Shown in pieces: positions 15,039 through 22,938 of a stretch of 25,728 bases of DNA. Position 1 is the first letter of the stretch; each line of letters starts with the position of its first letter. Position numbers and translations under genes: made by a program. The stretch comes from CAZEJK01 sp964512045 (GTDB lineage Bacteria; Acidobacteriota; Thermoanaerobaculia; Thermoanaerobaculales; Sulfomarinibacteraceae), in NCBI GenBank assembly GCA_964512045.1, contig CAZEJK010000054.1:1-25728 (forward strand), given 5' to 3'. Below the pieces are notes generated by a model, which did not search any database, was not told the origin of the DNA, and worked only from the letters and a program-made list of their open reading frames with translations.

Positions 15039-15944
15039 TCACTTGCCAGTCAGCATGGCGCGCATGACATTGGTCGCGATGCTCGGGTTCTCGCGTAGCC
15101 TTCGAATCGAGTACGGGTACCAATCCGGGCCGTAGGGTACGTAGACGCGCAGACGATGACCGAGATCCAAGATGATCTTGCGCAACGCCCCATCAACGCC
15201 CAGCAGCATCTGAAACTCGTACGCATCGCGTTGCAGGCCCAGTCGGTCGATGAGGGTCATCGCCGCCCACACGAGGTGCTCATCGTGGGTCGCCACGCCG
15301 ACGTACGCCCCGCCCGCCATCAGTTTTTCCAAGCTGTAGATGAAGTTCGCTCGAACTGTGTCGAACTCCTTCCAGGCGATCGTCCGGGGCTCCACATAGA
15401 TCCCCTTGCACAGCCGAATGTTCGGACCGCCCTCAATCTTCAGAAGACGCTCGATATCGGGAACGGTCCGGCGGAGATATGCCTGGAGAACGGTCCCCGT
15501 GTGCCCCAGCTCCCGTTGCAAGTCCTCGTACATACGCAACGTCGCATCCGTGCAGGTGTGGTCCTCCATATCGATGCGCACGAAGTTGCTCGACTGGACA
15601 GCCCGCTCCAACACCTGCCGCACCTTTGCCCGGCAGACCTCCTCGCTGATCTTCAAACCGAGCAGCGTGGGCTTGATCGAAATGTTGCAGTCGAGCCCCT
15701 CACGATCGATGGCATCGAACGCGCGCATGTACTCGGCCACTGCCTGATCTGCCTTTGCCTCCTCCTGGACCTCCTCTCCAAGCACGTCCAGGGTTGCCAT
15801 CGCTCCAGAGGCGTTCAAGGCCTGGATGGTCCTGACGGCGTCCTCCAGGGTCTCACCTGCCACATACCGCTTCGCCACCTTGCCGACAATGAACTTGGGA
15901 ACCAGAGGCAACCCGACCACGATCATGCGATGGAACAGCTTCAT
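15039..15944 (-). CDS. Proline dehydrogenase
   Basis: A monofunctional FAD enzyme (301 residues) oxidising proline to pyrroline-5-carboxylate, with electrons passing to the quinone pool at the membrane face. It has the PRODH TIM-barrel motifs: ATLDVLGE near 50, NISIKPTLLGL, FVRIDMEDH, QAYLRRT, RLCKGIY, ATHDEHLV, and the signature YVPYGPDWYPYSIRRLREN near the C terminus. These match Bacillus PutB and Thermus PRODH. ATG 15944 has GGGGAGG upstream and overlaps the comF stop by four bases. The P5C dehydrogenase partner is not in the window. Confidence 0.94.
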   Translation of the reverse strand: MKLFHRMIVVGLPLVPKFIVGKVAKRYVAGETLEDAVRTIQALNASGAMATLDVLGEEVQEEAKADQAVAEYMRAFDAIDREGLDCNISIKPTLLGLKISEEVCRAKVRQVLERAVQSSNFVRIDMEDHTCTDATLRMYEDLQRELGHTGTVLQAYLRRTVPDIERLLKIEGGPNIRLCKGIYVEPRTIAWKEFDTVRANFIYSLEKLMAGGAYVGVATHDEHLVWAAMTLIDRLGLQRDAYEFQMLLGVDGALRKIILDLGHRLRVYVPYGPDWYPYSIRRLRENPSIATNVMRAMLTGK

Positions 15945-16720
15945 ACGGACCTCCCCGACTCCGGGGTCCAGGCGATCACGGCACAGTGCACCGCACTGGC
16001 ACCGGCCCCCACGAGAGCCCGACTGCAGTGCCGGATCGTCGTCCCGGTTGTATGCACATCATCGACCAGGAGCACAACGCCAGCGAGACGTCTGCGCACC
16101 GTGAACGCGCGGACCGGGAGTCGCCGGCGGGCGCTCCGTCCCTGGCCTGCCTGACGGCGAGCACCGTGCCGGATCAGCACCCTCTGACAGGACACGCCGA
16201 GCCGGCTGGCCAGAGACCGCGCCATCAGCTCGGTTGCCACCCCACCTCGGCGGATCCGGTGCCACGGGTGCGACGGTACCGGCACCACCGTGTCCACTGA
16301 CAGGCCGGCCACCCGCTCGCCCAGACGACGCGCGAGCGGCTCCACGAGATCGTCGCGCCTCTGATGCTTCATCGCCAGCACCGCACTGCGCAGCGGACCA
16401 GAGTAGAGCCCGGCCACCGCGAGGCTCTGCTGAACCGGTGGCTCATCCGCACACTGCCAGCACAGCTGTTCCCCCGCATCCATTCTGCGGGCGCAGCGCG
16501 GACAGCTCGGAGACGGAAGCGGCTCGATGGCGTTCCAGCAGCGATCGCACAGCCCACGCTCCGACGCCGTCAGCTCCGCACCGCAGTGCACGCACTCCGC
16601 CGGAAGCAGCAGCTCGACCGCGTGCTTCCCGAAAGCCCGAAGCCGCACCGCCCCCCACCGCAGGCCGTGCCAGCTGTCACCCCCATCGCCACTCGAAACG
16701 CGTCCCCACACCGCTGGCAT
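15941..16720 (-). CDS. ComF-family phosphoribosyltransferase-like protein
   Basis: A 259-residue ComF/GntX-type protein; ComF is needed for DNA uptake in competent bacteria, where it acts in the cytoplasm with the ComFA helicase. The N-terminal half has cysteine pairs C43/C46, C58/C61, C73/C76 and C87/C90, consistent with two zinc ribbons. The C-terminal half has the PRPP-binding loop VVLLVDDVHTTGTT (215-228). The start is uncertain: ATG 16720 is used here, and GTG 16735 adds five residues. Neither has a good ribosome site. It is translationally coupled to proline dehydrogenase and divergent from the 16866 gene. Confidence 0.88.
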   Translation of the reverse strand: MPAVWGRVSSGDGGDSWHGLRWGAVRLRAFGKHAVELLLPAECVHCGAELTASERGLCDRCWNAIEPLPSPSCPRCARRMDAGEQLCWQCADEPPVQQSLAVAGLYSGPLRSAVLAMKHQRRDDLVEPLARRLGERVAGLSVDTVVPVPSHPWHRIRRGGVATELMARSLASRLGVSCQRVLIRHGARRQAGQGRSARRRLPVRAFTVRRRLAGVVLLVDDVHTTGTTIRHCSRALVGAGASAVHCAVIAWTPESGRSV

Positions 16721-16764
16721 CGTACCAGAGTTCACAAGGAGATCCCGCGCATCCGCGACCTCGG

Positions 16765-16770
16765 TATACT
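16765..16770 (+). promoter_or_regulatory. -10 element before the 16866 gene
   Basis: TATACT within CGGTATACTCCG, one of several CGGTA-type -10 contexts in this window. Transcription would begin about 16777, leaving a leader of roughly 90 bases. The -35 is not clear. Confidence 0.35.
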
Positions 16771-16865
16771 CCGTTCAACGCACCAGCCGGGCTGTCGGAT
16801 ACCGGCCGGTGCGCGCCCCCCCGCACCCGCGATCGGTACGAGGGATCCGAACCCGTGGAGGCCAG

Positions 16866-17240
16866 ATGCCACATATCGTCCTGGAAGGCGTTGTTGACTG
16901 TGAGCGGTATGCGCAGCAACCGGCCGGCACCGTCCACCGATGGGGACGCGCGGTGCTGAAGACCGAGGCGTACTGGCTCCGTCGCGACCCCCCGGCCGTG
17001 CTCGTACAGGGAGTGGTGGTGGAGCTGGCGCGGCCGCTCCATCCAGTCGCCATGGTCACACCAGGAGACACCGAGACTGTGGTCCGCCTGTGGCCTCTGG
17101 TCACGGTCGAACGTACCCCTGCAGTGCAGCGCTGGCTAGCGACCTTGGCGGTCGAGCTCCAGCAGCTCGGCGCCGGCACAGTCCGCTCGACAACCATCCG
17201 TACCGACGCCCTCGACGGCCTCGGCCTGACCCGCGCGTGA
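16866..17240 (+). CDS. Small protein of unknown function, 124 residues
   Basis: I do not recognise a family with confidence. The start ATG 16866 is well supported by GGAGG five to eight bases upstream; the open frame to its left is antisense to comF. The protein starts MPHIVLE, and has two beta-rich blocks (AVLVQGVVVEL and ETVVRLWPLVTV) followed by a helix RWLATLAVELQQLG. The Pro-His start, the length and the beta-alpha-beta order loosely recall tautomerase-superfamily CHMI proteins, where mature Pro1 is catalytic. That likeness is weak and unproven. It lies 100 bases before the secreted-protein gene. Confidence 0.65.
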   Translation: MPHIVLEGVVDCERYAQQPAGTVHRWGRAVLKTEAYWLRRDPPAVLVQGVVVELARPLHPVAMVTPGDTETVVRLWPLVTVERTPAVQRWLATLAVELQQLGAGTVRSTTIRTDALDGLGLTRA

Positions 17241-17340
17241 TCGGCGTCCACTGCAGGTGACACCAGCGCCGCAGCACACCGCGACCCGACGGCGGCGAGG
17301 CTGGCATCGCAGTTGCTATCGCAGGGTGTGGGAGGCCACC

Positions 17341-18255
17341 ATGCTGAAGAGAATCATCAACACCATGAGTGTCACCATGCTCGCAGCACTCGCCGCTGGC
17401 ACCGCGAACGCCCAGCTCGCCGGGTACTGGATGATCCCCGCGGCGGCCAACACAGCAGGCGTTGGCAGCACCCAGTGGCACACCGATGTCACCGTGCACA
17501 ACCCGCACGACTCCGCGTTACCAGTCGTCCTTCAGCTCCTGCCATCCGACAGTGTCAACACCCAGGCCTTCGCCCTCGAGCTCGAGCTCGACGCATACGC
17601 CACGATCAACCTGTGGGATGTCCTCGGTCCCGACCTGTTCGACCACCAGGGAACCGGAGCCCTCATTGCAACCGTCGACCTCGACGCAAGCCAGTGCGAT
17701 CCGGTGGAGGCGTGTGACTTCCTGATCTCTTCGCGCACCTACACGCTGGCGCCCGGCGGCGGAGAGTACGGCCAGGGAATCCCCGGCGCCCCGGTGTACG
17801 CCGGCGTGGACTGGGAGTGGTACGGCTACGCGGCCGGAGCTCTGAACGGCAACGGGTTCCGATGTAACGTTGGAGTCGCTTCGTGGACCGCTGGGTGGAC
17901 CACCGTGCTGGTGGACGTCCAAGACAGCAACGGCGCGATCCTGGCCACAGAGGAGCTCGAGATTCCGCCGTACGGCCATGTGCAGCAGCGGCTCGCCACA
18001 TCCGTTGAAGGGGGCAGCCTGGTGTTCTACCTCAGCGAAGGACCCAACGACGCTCTGGTGTTCCCGTACGCCTCGATGGTCAACGACGCCACGGGCGATC
18101 CGACCTACATCTCCGCGCACGCGTCCCCGGTTGGCGCCGTCTTTGCGGCTCGGCACGCAGGCGGTGGTGACGCGAACGAACGTTCGCACGTCCGTCCTGC
18201 ACCCGACATCTCACAGTCACGACGCCTTCAGACAGCACCGCACAGCGAACGCTGA
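17341..18255 (+). CDS. Secreted protein of unknown function, 304 residues
   Basis: MLKRIINTMSVTMLAALAAG followed by TANAQ is a clear signal peptide with cleavage after about residue 24 (ANA|Q). The mature part begins AGYWMIPAAANTAGVG and continues with beta-rich sequence such as WHTDVTVHNPHDSALPVVLQ, the style of immunoglobulin-like or beta-sandwich surface proteins. It contains no lipobox or membrane anchor. Its last 30 residues are basic and look disordered. ATG 17341 follows GGGAGG by four to five bases; the frame upstream to 17257 lacks this. Function is unknown; an extracellular or surface role is inferred. Confidence 0.8.
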   Translation: MLKRIINTMSVTMLAALAAGTANAQLAGYWMIPAAANTAGVGSTQWHTDVTVHNPHDSALPVVLQLLPSDSVNTQAFALELELDAYATINLWDVLGPDLFDHQGTGALIATVDLDASQCDPVEACDFLISSRTYTLAPGGGEYGQGIPGAPVYAGVDWEWYGYAAGALNGNGFRCNVGVASWTAGWTTVLVDVQDSNGAILATEELEIPPYGHVQQRLATSVEGGSLVFYLSEGPNDALVFPYASMVNDATGDPTYISAHASPVGAVFAARHAGGGDANERSHVRPAPDISQSRRLQTAPHSER

Positions 18256-18278
18256 GGCCGCATCGGCAGACGTCCGTG

Positions 18279-18935
18279 TCAGCCTCCCACTGAAGCAGTG
18301 ACCAGAGCCGCAGTGAGGGTCGCCAGGTCCGCAGCCGACCCGTTCGAGACGCTGGCGGGAACCGCAGAGCTCGCCTCGATGTCGAGCTCTCCATCCGTGC
18401 GCACCCAGTACCACCGCACTGTGTGAATGGAGCTCTCCAGACGCAGCGCCCGGCACAGGCCATCGAGCGCACCGGTCATCAGCGCCGGCAGACACGCCGT
18501 CCTGGAGCCTCCTTCCGTCGACGGTTGCACCACGACCACGACACCATCGTTCGCAGTCGCGAGGATCAGCGGCACCACGGTTCGCAGCACGCCCACCGTC
18601 CCCAGGACCATGGCTGTGGCTGCCTGCCACTGGGCCCACTCGATCTCATGGAGCCCTCTGGTGTCCTCGGCACTGACGGCGATCACAAGGCTCTCGGGGC
18701 AACCCCAACGGTCGATTGCTGGCGCGAGCTGGTCGGCCAGAACGTCCGGCTGCGCGGGGTCCGCCCATACTGCCTCGCCCACGCCACCGCCAGATCGAAT
18801 CTCTTCCACGAGGGGCTCCGACGCCGCGCGAGGGCCCACTGCGATCACGGGCACCCTCGAGCCCACAGCCAGCTCCTGTGCGATGGCGGCGCCGGCCGCT
18901 GACTCCACAGACCAGATGCAGCACGGTCCGCTCAT
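18279..18935 (-). CDS. Degenerate short-chain-dehydrogenase-like protein
   Basis: 218 residues with the overall layout of a Rossmann-fold SDR: an early beta-alpha-beta, a central VIAVSAED (NNAG position), and VVVVVQPST followed by a helix GALDGLCRALRLE. The key motifs are missing. The nucleotide loop reads SVESAAGAAIA instead of TGxxxGxG, and the YxxxK segment is TACLPALM with no tyrosine or lysine. It therefore probably lacks oxidoreductase activity, and may be a structural or regulatory paralogue. ATG 18935 (MSGPCCIW) is used; an in-frame start at 18977 is possible. It converges on the secreted-protein gene and is divergent from the REC-kinase gene. Confidence 0.6.
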   Translation of the reverse strand: MSGPCCIWSVESAAGAAIAQELAVGSRVPVIAVGPRAASEPLVEEIRSGGGVGEAVWADPAQPDVLADQLAPAIDRWGCPESLVIAVSAEDTRGLHEIEWAQWQAATAMVLGTVGVLRTVVPLILATANDGVVVVVQPSTEGGSRTACLPALMTGALDGLCRALRLESSIHTVRWYWVRTDGELDIEASSAVPASVSNGSAADLATLTAALVTASVGG

Positions 18936-19033
18936 CCGCTCAGAATGCCAGGCATGCCCAGCCCGCGCAACTGGCATGCTGCGGATTCAAGCGATCGCTC
19001 TGTTTCCATTCTGCGCTCGGGCAACCGAACGGG

Positions 19034-19039
19034 TACAAT
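19034..19039 (+). promoter_or_regulatory. -10 element for the signalling operon, leaderless type
   Basis: TACAAT (in GGGTACAATCCCGTT) is 6 bases before ATG 19046, placing the expected transcription start on the ATG itself. No Shine-Dalgarno is present. No good -35 at 16-18 bases. Confidence 0.45.
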
Positions 19040-19045
19040 CCCGTT

Positions 19046-20170
19046 ATGGTCCACGCACCGATCCGGTGCCTCGCCGTCGACGACGATGCCGATGTACGGA
19101 TGCTCATCCGTGAGGCCCTGGTACCGCTCGACATGGAGCTCGTCATCGTCGAGGACGGCGACACGGCATGGCGAACGCTCCAGACAGACTGGTTCGATAT
19201 CGCGCTACTGGACATCATGCTGCCCGGCCTCGACGGCTGGGAGCTCGTCTCGCGGATCCGCAAGGATGACCGGCTCGCCGGGTGCTACATCATCGTGCTC
19301 ACAGCCCTCGGGGCCCGCAACGACGTCTACCGCAGCCTCGAGCGCGGTGCTGACGACCACATCGGCAAGCCGTTCGATCCCCGTGAGCTCCGGCTTCGGA
19401 TCGGCAGCGCCATTCGCATCGCACGCATGCAACGTTCGCTGAGCGCGCAGGCGGAGCAGCTCGACGTCGTCAACAAGCGACAGACGGAGTTCTACTCGAT
19501 CGTTGCCCACGAGATCCGGACTCCGATGACGGCGATCCTGTCATCGGCCCGCATCATCCTCAACTACGGCCAGGCTCAGCCAGAGAAGATGCTCCGGTTC
19601 GCCGAGATGATCAACCATGAGGGCGAACGACTGCTGCGATTGATCAACAACCTTCTCGATCTGAACCGGATCGAGGCCGACCGGATGACCTGGTCGTTTG
19701 TGCCGGTCGATCTGCGCGACCTCCTACAGCACGTGCGCTCCTCTTTTGGGCAGCTGGCTGGCGAACGAGAGGTCATCCTTACCATCCGCGTCGACCCATC
19801 ACTGGAGGAGATCACCGCAGACGAGGACAAGGTGGTGCAGATTGTGTCCAACCTCGTCGCGAACGCCATCCGGCACTCACCCCACGGTGGCACGGTGACC
19901 ATTGACTGCTCCGCGATGGCCGACGACCGCTGGCAGCTGACCGTCGAGGACGAGGGCAGCGGGGTCCCTGCGGAGATTCGCGAGCAGCTGTTCGAGCGGT
20001 TCGTCCGTGCCGACCAGGGACGCGTTCCCGGTACGGGGCTCGGTCTTGCGCTGGTCCGTGAGTACGTGGAAGGACACGGTGGCCAGGTCCGTTACGAACA
20101 CAAGTCACCCCACGGCGCCCGGTTCGTCGCCGCTCTCCCATTGCGCCCATCGTCCGCTGGAGACCGCTGA
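19046..20170 (+). CDS. REC-histidine kinase hybrid
   Basis: 374 residues with a receiver domain first, then a kinase. Receiver (about 6-125): acidic pocket D12-D14, phospho-acceptor D56 (LLDIMLP), T86, K108 (GKPFD). A short linker helix leads to HisKA with H155 in AHEIRTP, then HATPase_c: N269/N273 in NLVANAIRHSP, EDEGSGVP, and GTGLGLALV. No membrane segment, so it is cytoplasmic. Such REC-first kinases are tuned by phosphorylation of their own receiver. Its stop overlaps the next gene start (TGATG), so the two are coupled. ATG 19046 is chosen on the adjacent -10 and the beginning of the REC fold. Confidence 0.92.
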   Translation: MVHAPIRCLAVDDDADVRMLIREALVPLDMELVIVEDGDTAWRTLQTDWFDIALLDIMLPGLDGWELVSRIRKDDRLAGCYIIVLTALGARNDVYRSLERGADDHIGKPFDPRELRLRIGSAIRIARMQRSLSAQAEQLDVVNKRQTEFYSIVAHEIRTPMTAILSSARIILNYGQAQPEKMLRFAEMINHEGERLLRLINNLLDLNRIEADRMTWSFVPVDLRDLLQHVRSSFGQLAGEREVILTIRVDPSLEEITADEDKVVQIVSNLVANAIRHSPHGGTVTIDCSAMADDRWQLTVEDEGSGVPAEIREQLFERFVRADQGRVPGTGLGLALVREYVEGHGGQVRYEHKSPHGARFVAALPLRPSSAGDR

Positions 20171-22386
20171 TGGTTCAGTTCGACAACCAGTACCGCCAGA
20201 TCAAGATCAAGATCGTGTACTACGGGCCCGCACTCGGCGGCAAGACCACGTCACTGCAGTACATCCACAAGGTCACCGATCCAGAGCGGCGCACCAAGCT
20301 GTACTCGCTGAACACTGCGAACGACCGCACCCTGTTCTTCGACCTCCTGTCGCTGAACCTCGGACGGATCCGTGGATACCGTCTGACGATGCAGCTGTAC
20401 ACGGTACCGGGTCAGGTACAGTACAACGCCACCAGGCGAGCAGTCCTTTCTGGGGCCGATGCTGTCGTGTTCGTGGCGGACTCGCAGCCGGATCAGGCGC
20501 AGGCCAACGTTCAGTCGCTGGAGAACCTCTGGGAGAACCTCCTGGCCAACGGCATCGACCACTCGACGGTTCCGATCGTCTTCGAGTACAACAAGCGCGA
20601 TCTCGACCCGACACTCTCTATCGAGGAGATGGACAGCGCGCTGAACCCCGACGGACATCCGGCATTCCCGACCGTTGCCGTCAATGGCGACGGAATCGTC
20701 GACGCGTTTGCCGCGATCAGCGAGGCGGCGCTGGGCGCGGTGGCCAACAAGCTCGGTGTGGGCTCCAACCCGCAGGCCGTCACGCGGCTCAAGCAGCAGG
20801 TCCGGGTCGCGATGCAACCGTACATCGGCGGCGCCGACACGGATGATGCCACCGCTTCCGAGGAGACCGAGGTCCACCATCCGGCCGCCGGCGAGGCCAC
20901 CGACGCCCCGATGGACCAGGAGCACCTCGTTCAGGAGGCCGTCCGGGCCAACGTCGCCATGACCGACCTCAACGCTCAGCTCGACTCGACCCGTCAGCAG
21001 CTCGAGCGGAAGGTGCGGATACTGAGCGACATCGCGGCGTTCGGAGAGAAGCTCACAACAACGCGGGACCCCCGTGAGGTGCTGCAGGCATTCATGAGCG
21101 CAGCGTGCAGATCGCTGAGGGTTCACGCCTCCGCGGTCAGTCTGACAGGCGGCGGTGGTGGCCTCCGCGAAACGCTGGTGCACACGCTGAAGCACGATCC
21201 GCTGGTACGAGCGGATGCAGGCAACGGCGAGTCAGTGGCGCTACAGCTCGTCGAGCGACGCCAGCCGGAGCTCATCAGCCGGGAGCTCGCTCAGGTCGAG
21301 GCCTCCATGCTGATGCGCACCGTCGAGGCGGCCGGGTACACGTCGGCGATCGCCGTGCCGCTGGTCGCACAAAACCAGGTCATCGGTCTTCTGACACTGT
21401 ACCGCAACGATGAGCGGAGCCCGTTCGCCGACGACGACCTCCAGTTCGCAAGTGTGATGGCGAGCCACGCCGCTGTCGCCTACTCCAATGCAATCAACTG
21501 GCAGCGGTTGGAGGAAATGAACCGCGACCTCGAAGGCCAGGTCAGAGACCGTACGGCCGAGCTGCGGCAAACCCTCGAGGAGGTCCAGCGTCTCAACCGC
21601 GATCTGGAGGAGAAGAACACCTTGCTCGAGAGGGCGTACCATGAGCTCGAGCAGATCGATCGCGTCAAGAACGAGCTGCTCTCTCGCATCTCGCACGAGC
21701 TCAAGACTCCCGTCACCTCCTTGTACACCGCCGCCAAGATCCTCGAACGGTACAAGGACGCTCCGCCCGAGAAGGGCGCGCGCTTCATCGCTATCATCCG
21801 CGAGGAGGCGGAGAAGCTCTCCAACATCATCCAAAGCGTCTTCCAGGCGGCGATCCTCGCGGCAACTGACGAGGGTCCCCGCAAGCAGCAGACGGAGATC
21901 CCAGGACTGTTCAAGCAAGCCATCGGACCACTCCGCGACCTCGCCAGCGAACGCGACATCACTTTGCAGGTCCGTATTGCCGCCGACCTGTCATACCTCA
22001 GCTGCGATCGCGAGATGATCGAGGCCGCCCTGCGAGCCGTCGTCAAGAACGCAATCGAGTTCAACAAGGCCGGTGGGCAGGTCACGGTGGAGGCGCGTCG
22101 GATCGTTCGAGACGAGCGGCCGATGCTCGCCGTGAAGGTCTCTGACACCGGCGTCGGGATCCCGGAGAAGGAGCTGCCACATGTGTGGGATATCTTCTGG
22201 CAAGGTGGCAACGTGCTCACCGGCAAGCCACGAGGCGTCGGTCTGGGGCTCGCAATCGCCAAACGGGTGGTGGAGGGCCACGACGGCACCGTCAGTCTGA
22301 GCAGCCGCGTCGGAGAGGGCACCACAGTCGAGCTGATCGTGCCCACTCCTCAGGATAACGGTGGCGGTAAGGACGAGCAGCACTAG
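20170..22386 (+). CDS. MglA-type GTPase fused to GAF and histidine kinase domains
   Basis: A 738-residue cytoplasmic multidomain protein. Residues 1-200 are an MglA-family Ras-like GTPase: P-loop GPALGGKT (19-26), the arginine R53 and Q82 at the positions of the catalytic pair of Thermus MglA, LYTVPGQ in the switch II strand, and NKRD (141-144) for guanine recognition. Residues about 200-290 form a linker with coiled-coil tendency. Residues about 295-440 are a GAF domain, then a strong coiled coil to about 500. HisKA carries H509 in SHELKTP, and HATPase_c has N627 (VVKNAIEFN), D659 (DTGVGIP) and GVGLGLAI. All catalytic residues of both enzymes appear intact. It lies between a REC-kinase and a REC gene. 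Confidence 0.92.
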   Translation: MVQFDNQYRQIKIKIVYYGPALGGKTTSLQYIHKVTDPERRTKLYSLNTANDRTLFFDLLSLNLGRIRGYRLTMQLYTVPGQVQYNATRRAVLSGADAVVFVADSQPDQAQANVQSLENLWENLLANGIDHSTVPIVFEYNKRDLDPTLSIEEMDSALNPDGHPAFPTVAVNGDGIVDAFAAISEAALGAVANKLGVGSNPQAVTRLKQQVRVAMQPYIGGADTDDATASEETEVHHPAAGEATDAPMDQEHLVQEAVRANVAMTDLNAQLDSTRQQLERKVRILSDIAAFGEKLTTTRDPREVLQAFMSAACRSLRVHASAVSLTGGGGGLRETLVHTLKHDPLVRADAGNGESVALQLVERRQPELISRELAQVEASMLMRTVEAAGYTSAIAVPLVAQNQVIGLLTLYRNDERSPFADDDLQFASVMASHAAVAYSNAINWQRLEEMNRDLEGQVRDRTAELRQTLEEVQRLNRDLEEKNTLLERAYHELEQIDRVKNELLSRISHELKTPVTSLYTAAKILERYKDAPPEKGARFIAIIREEAEKLSNIIQSVFQAAILAATDEGPRKQQTEIPGLFKQAIGPLRDLASERDITLQVRIAADLSYLSCDREMIEAALRAVVKNAIEFNKAGGQVTVEARRIVRDERPMLAVKVSDTGVGIPEKELPHVWDIFWQGGNVLTGKPRGVGLGLAIAKRVVEGHDGTVSLSSRVGEGTTVELIVPTPQDNGGGKDEQH

Positions 22387-22446
22387 GCCACGCACTGGGT
22401 CGATCTCCAACGGACCACGGTGCTCTCCGACAACGAGGAGAACGAC

Positions 22447-22821
22447 ATGCCTGAACGTCGCACGGTTCTTCTGGTCGATGACGAGCCCAACCTCCGGGAG
22501 ACCATCTCGTTCATTCTCGACATGGAAGGCTACAGGGTGGTCACGGCAGTGGACGGCATCGAAGGCCTCGAGAAGCTCCGTGAGCATCGGCCGAGAGCCG
22601 TCCTGCTCGACGCGATGATGCCTCGCCTCGACGGCTTCGAGATGTGCCGCCAGGTGAAGGCCGACCCCGAGCTCGCCACCACGACCGTGATCATGCTCAC
22701 CGCCATGGGCCAGCAATCTGATAAAGAGCAGGCTCACGCATGCGGCGCTGACCACTTCGTCACCAAGCCGTTCGACGACGAGCACGTGCTCAATCTGCTT
22801 GCAGCGGTGTTCGAGGAGTAG
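22447..22821 (+). CDS. Single-domain response regulator (CheY-like)
   Basis: 124 residues, one receiver domain and no output domain. Residues: the acidic pair D12/D13 (LLVDDEP), the phospho-acceptor in LLDAMMP (near residue 52), T in IMLTAM and K in TKPFD. It probably receives phosphate from one or both kinases just upstream and acts through protein contacts, as CheY or Spo0F do. ATG 22447 has GAGGAGA nine bases upstream; an in-frame start at 22420 is rejected. It is 60 bases after the GTPase-kinase gene. Its last codons (GAGGAG) could serve as the ribosome site of a small ORF behind it. Confidence 0.93.
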   Translation: MPERRTVLLVDDEPNLRETISFILDMEGYRVVTAVDGIEGLEKLREHRPRAVLLDAMMPRLDGFEMCRQVKADPELATTTVIMLTAMGQQSDKEQAHACGADHFVTKPFDDEHVLNLLAAVFEE

Positions 22822-22824
22822 GCC

Positions 22825-22938
22825 ATGGCCGTCTCCGACACCCAGGTGCTCCGCGGCCGCTGGAACGGCGCCAGCGGGTGTGCTGCTGCGGTTGCGGCCT
22901 GCGGCCGCGGGACCGGCACCACCGGAGCATCGCTTTGA
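22825..22938 (+). CDS. Possible 37-residue small ORF after the response regulator
   Basis: ATG 22825 opens a 37-codon frame (MAVSDTQVLRGRW..., glycine- and alanine-rich, ending TTGASL) with GAGGAG six bases upstream, inside the last codons of the REC gene. The frame runs into the 53-bp repeat on the other strand, which weakens it. I recognise no family. It may be a coupled small protein, or chance. Confidence 0.2.
   Translation: MAVSDTQVLRGRWNGASGCAAAVAACGRGTGTTGASL
22890..22909 (-). repeat. Partial third copy (C) of the hairpin repeat
   Basis: On the minus strand it reads CGCGGCCGCAGGCCGCAACC, 19 of 20 bases identical to the first part of copy A. It lies in tandem after copy B (period about 47 bases) and keeps the 6-bp stem (GCGGCC/GGCCGC) with a different loop base. 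Confidence 0.6.

Noticed and set aside
13967..16154. Long plus-strand frames opposite the TPR, proline dehydrogenase and comF genes
   Set aside because: They mirror coding strands with strong family matches; composition (His, Arg, Leu) is typical of antisense frames and no ribosome sites support them.
18175..18186. Palindrome CGAACGTTCG inside the secreted-protein gene
   Set aside because: It is short, lies within coding sequence and has no partner elsewhere in the window.
20251..21195. A 314-codon minus-strand frame opposite the GTPase-kinase gene
   Set aside because: It is antisense to intact MglA motifs and has no recognisable domain.
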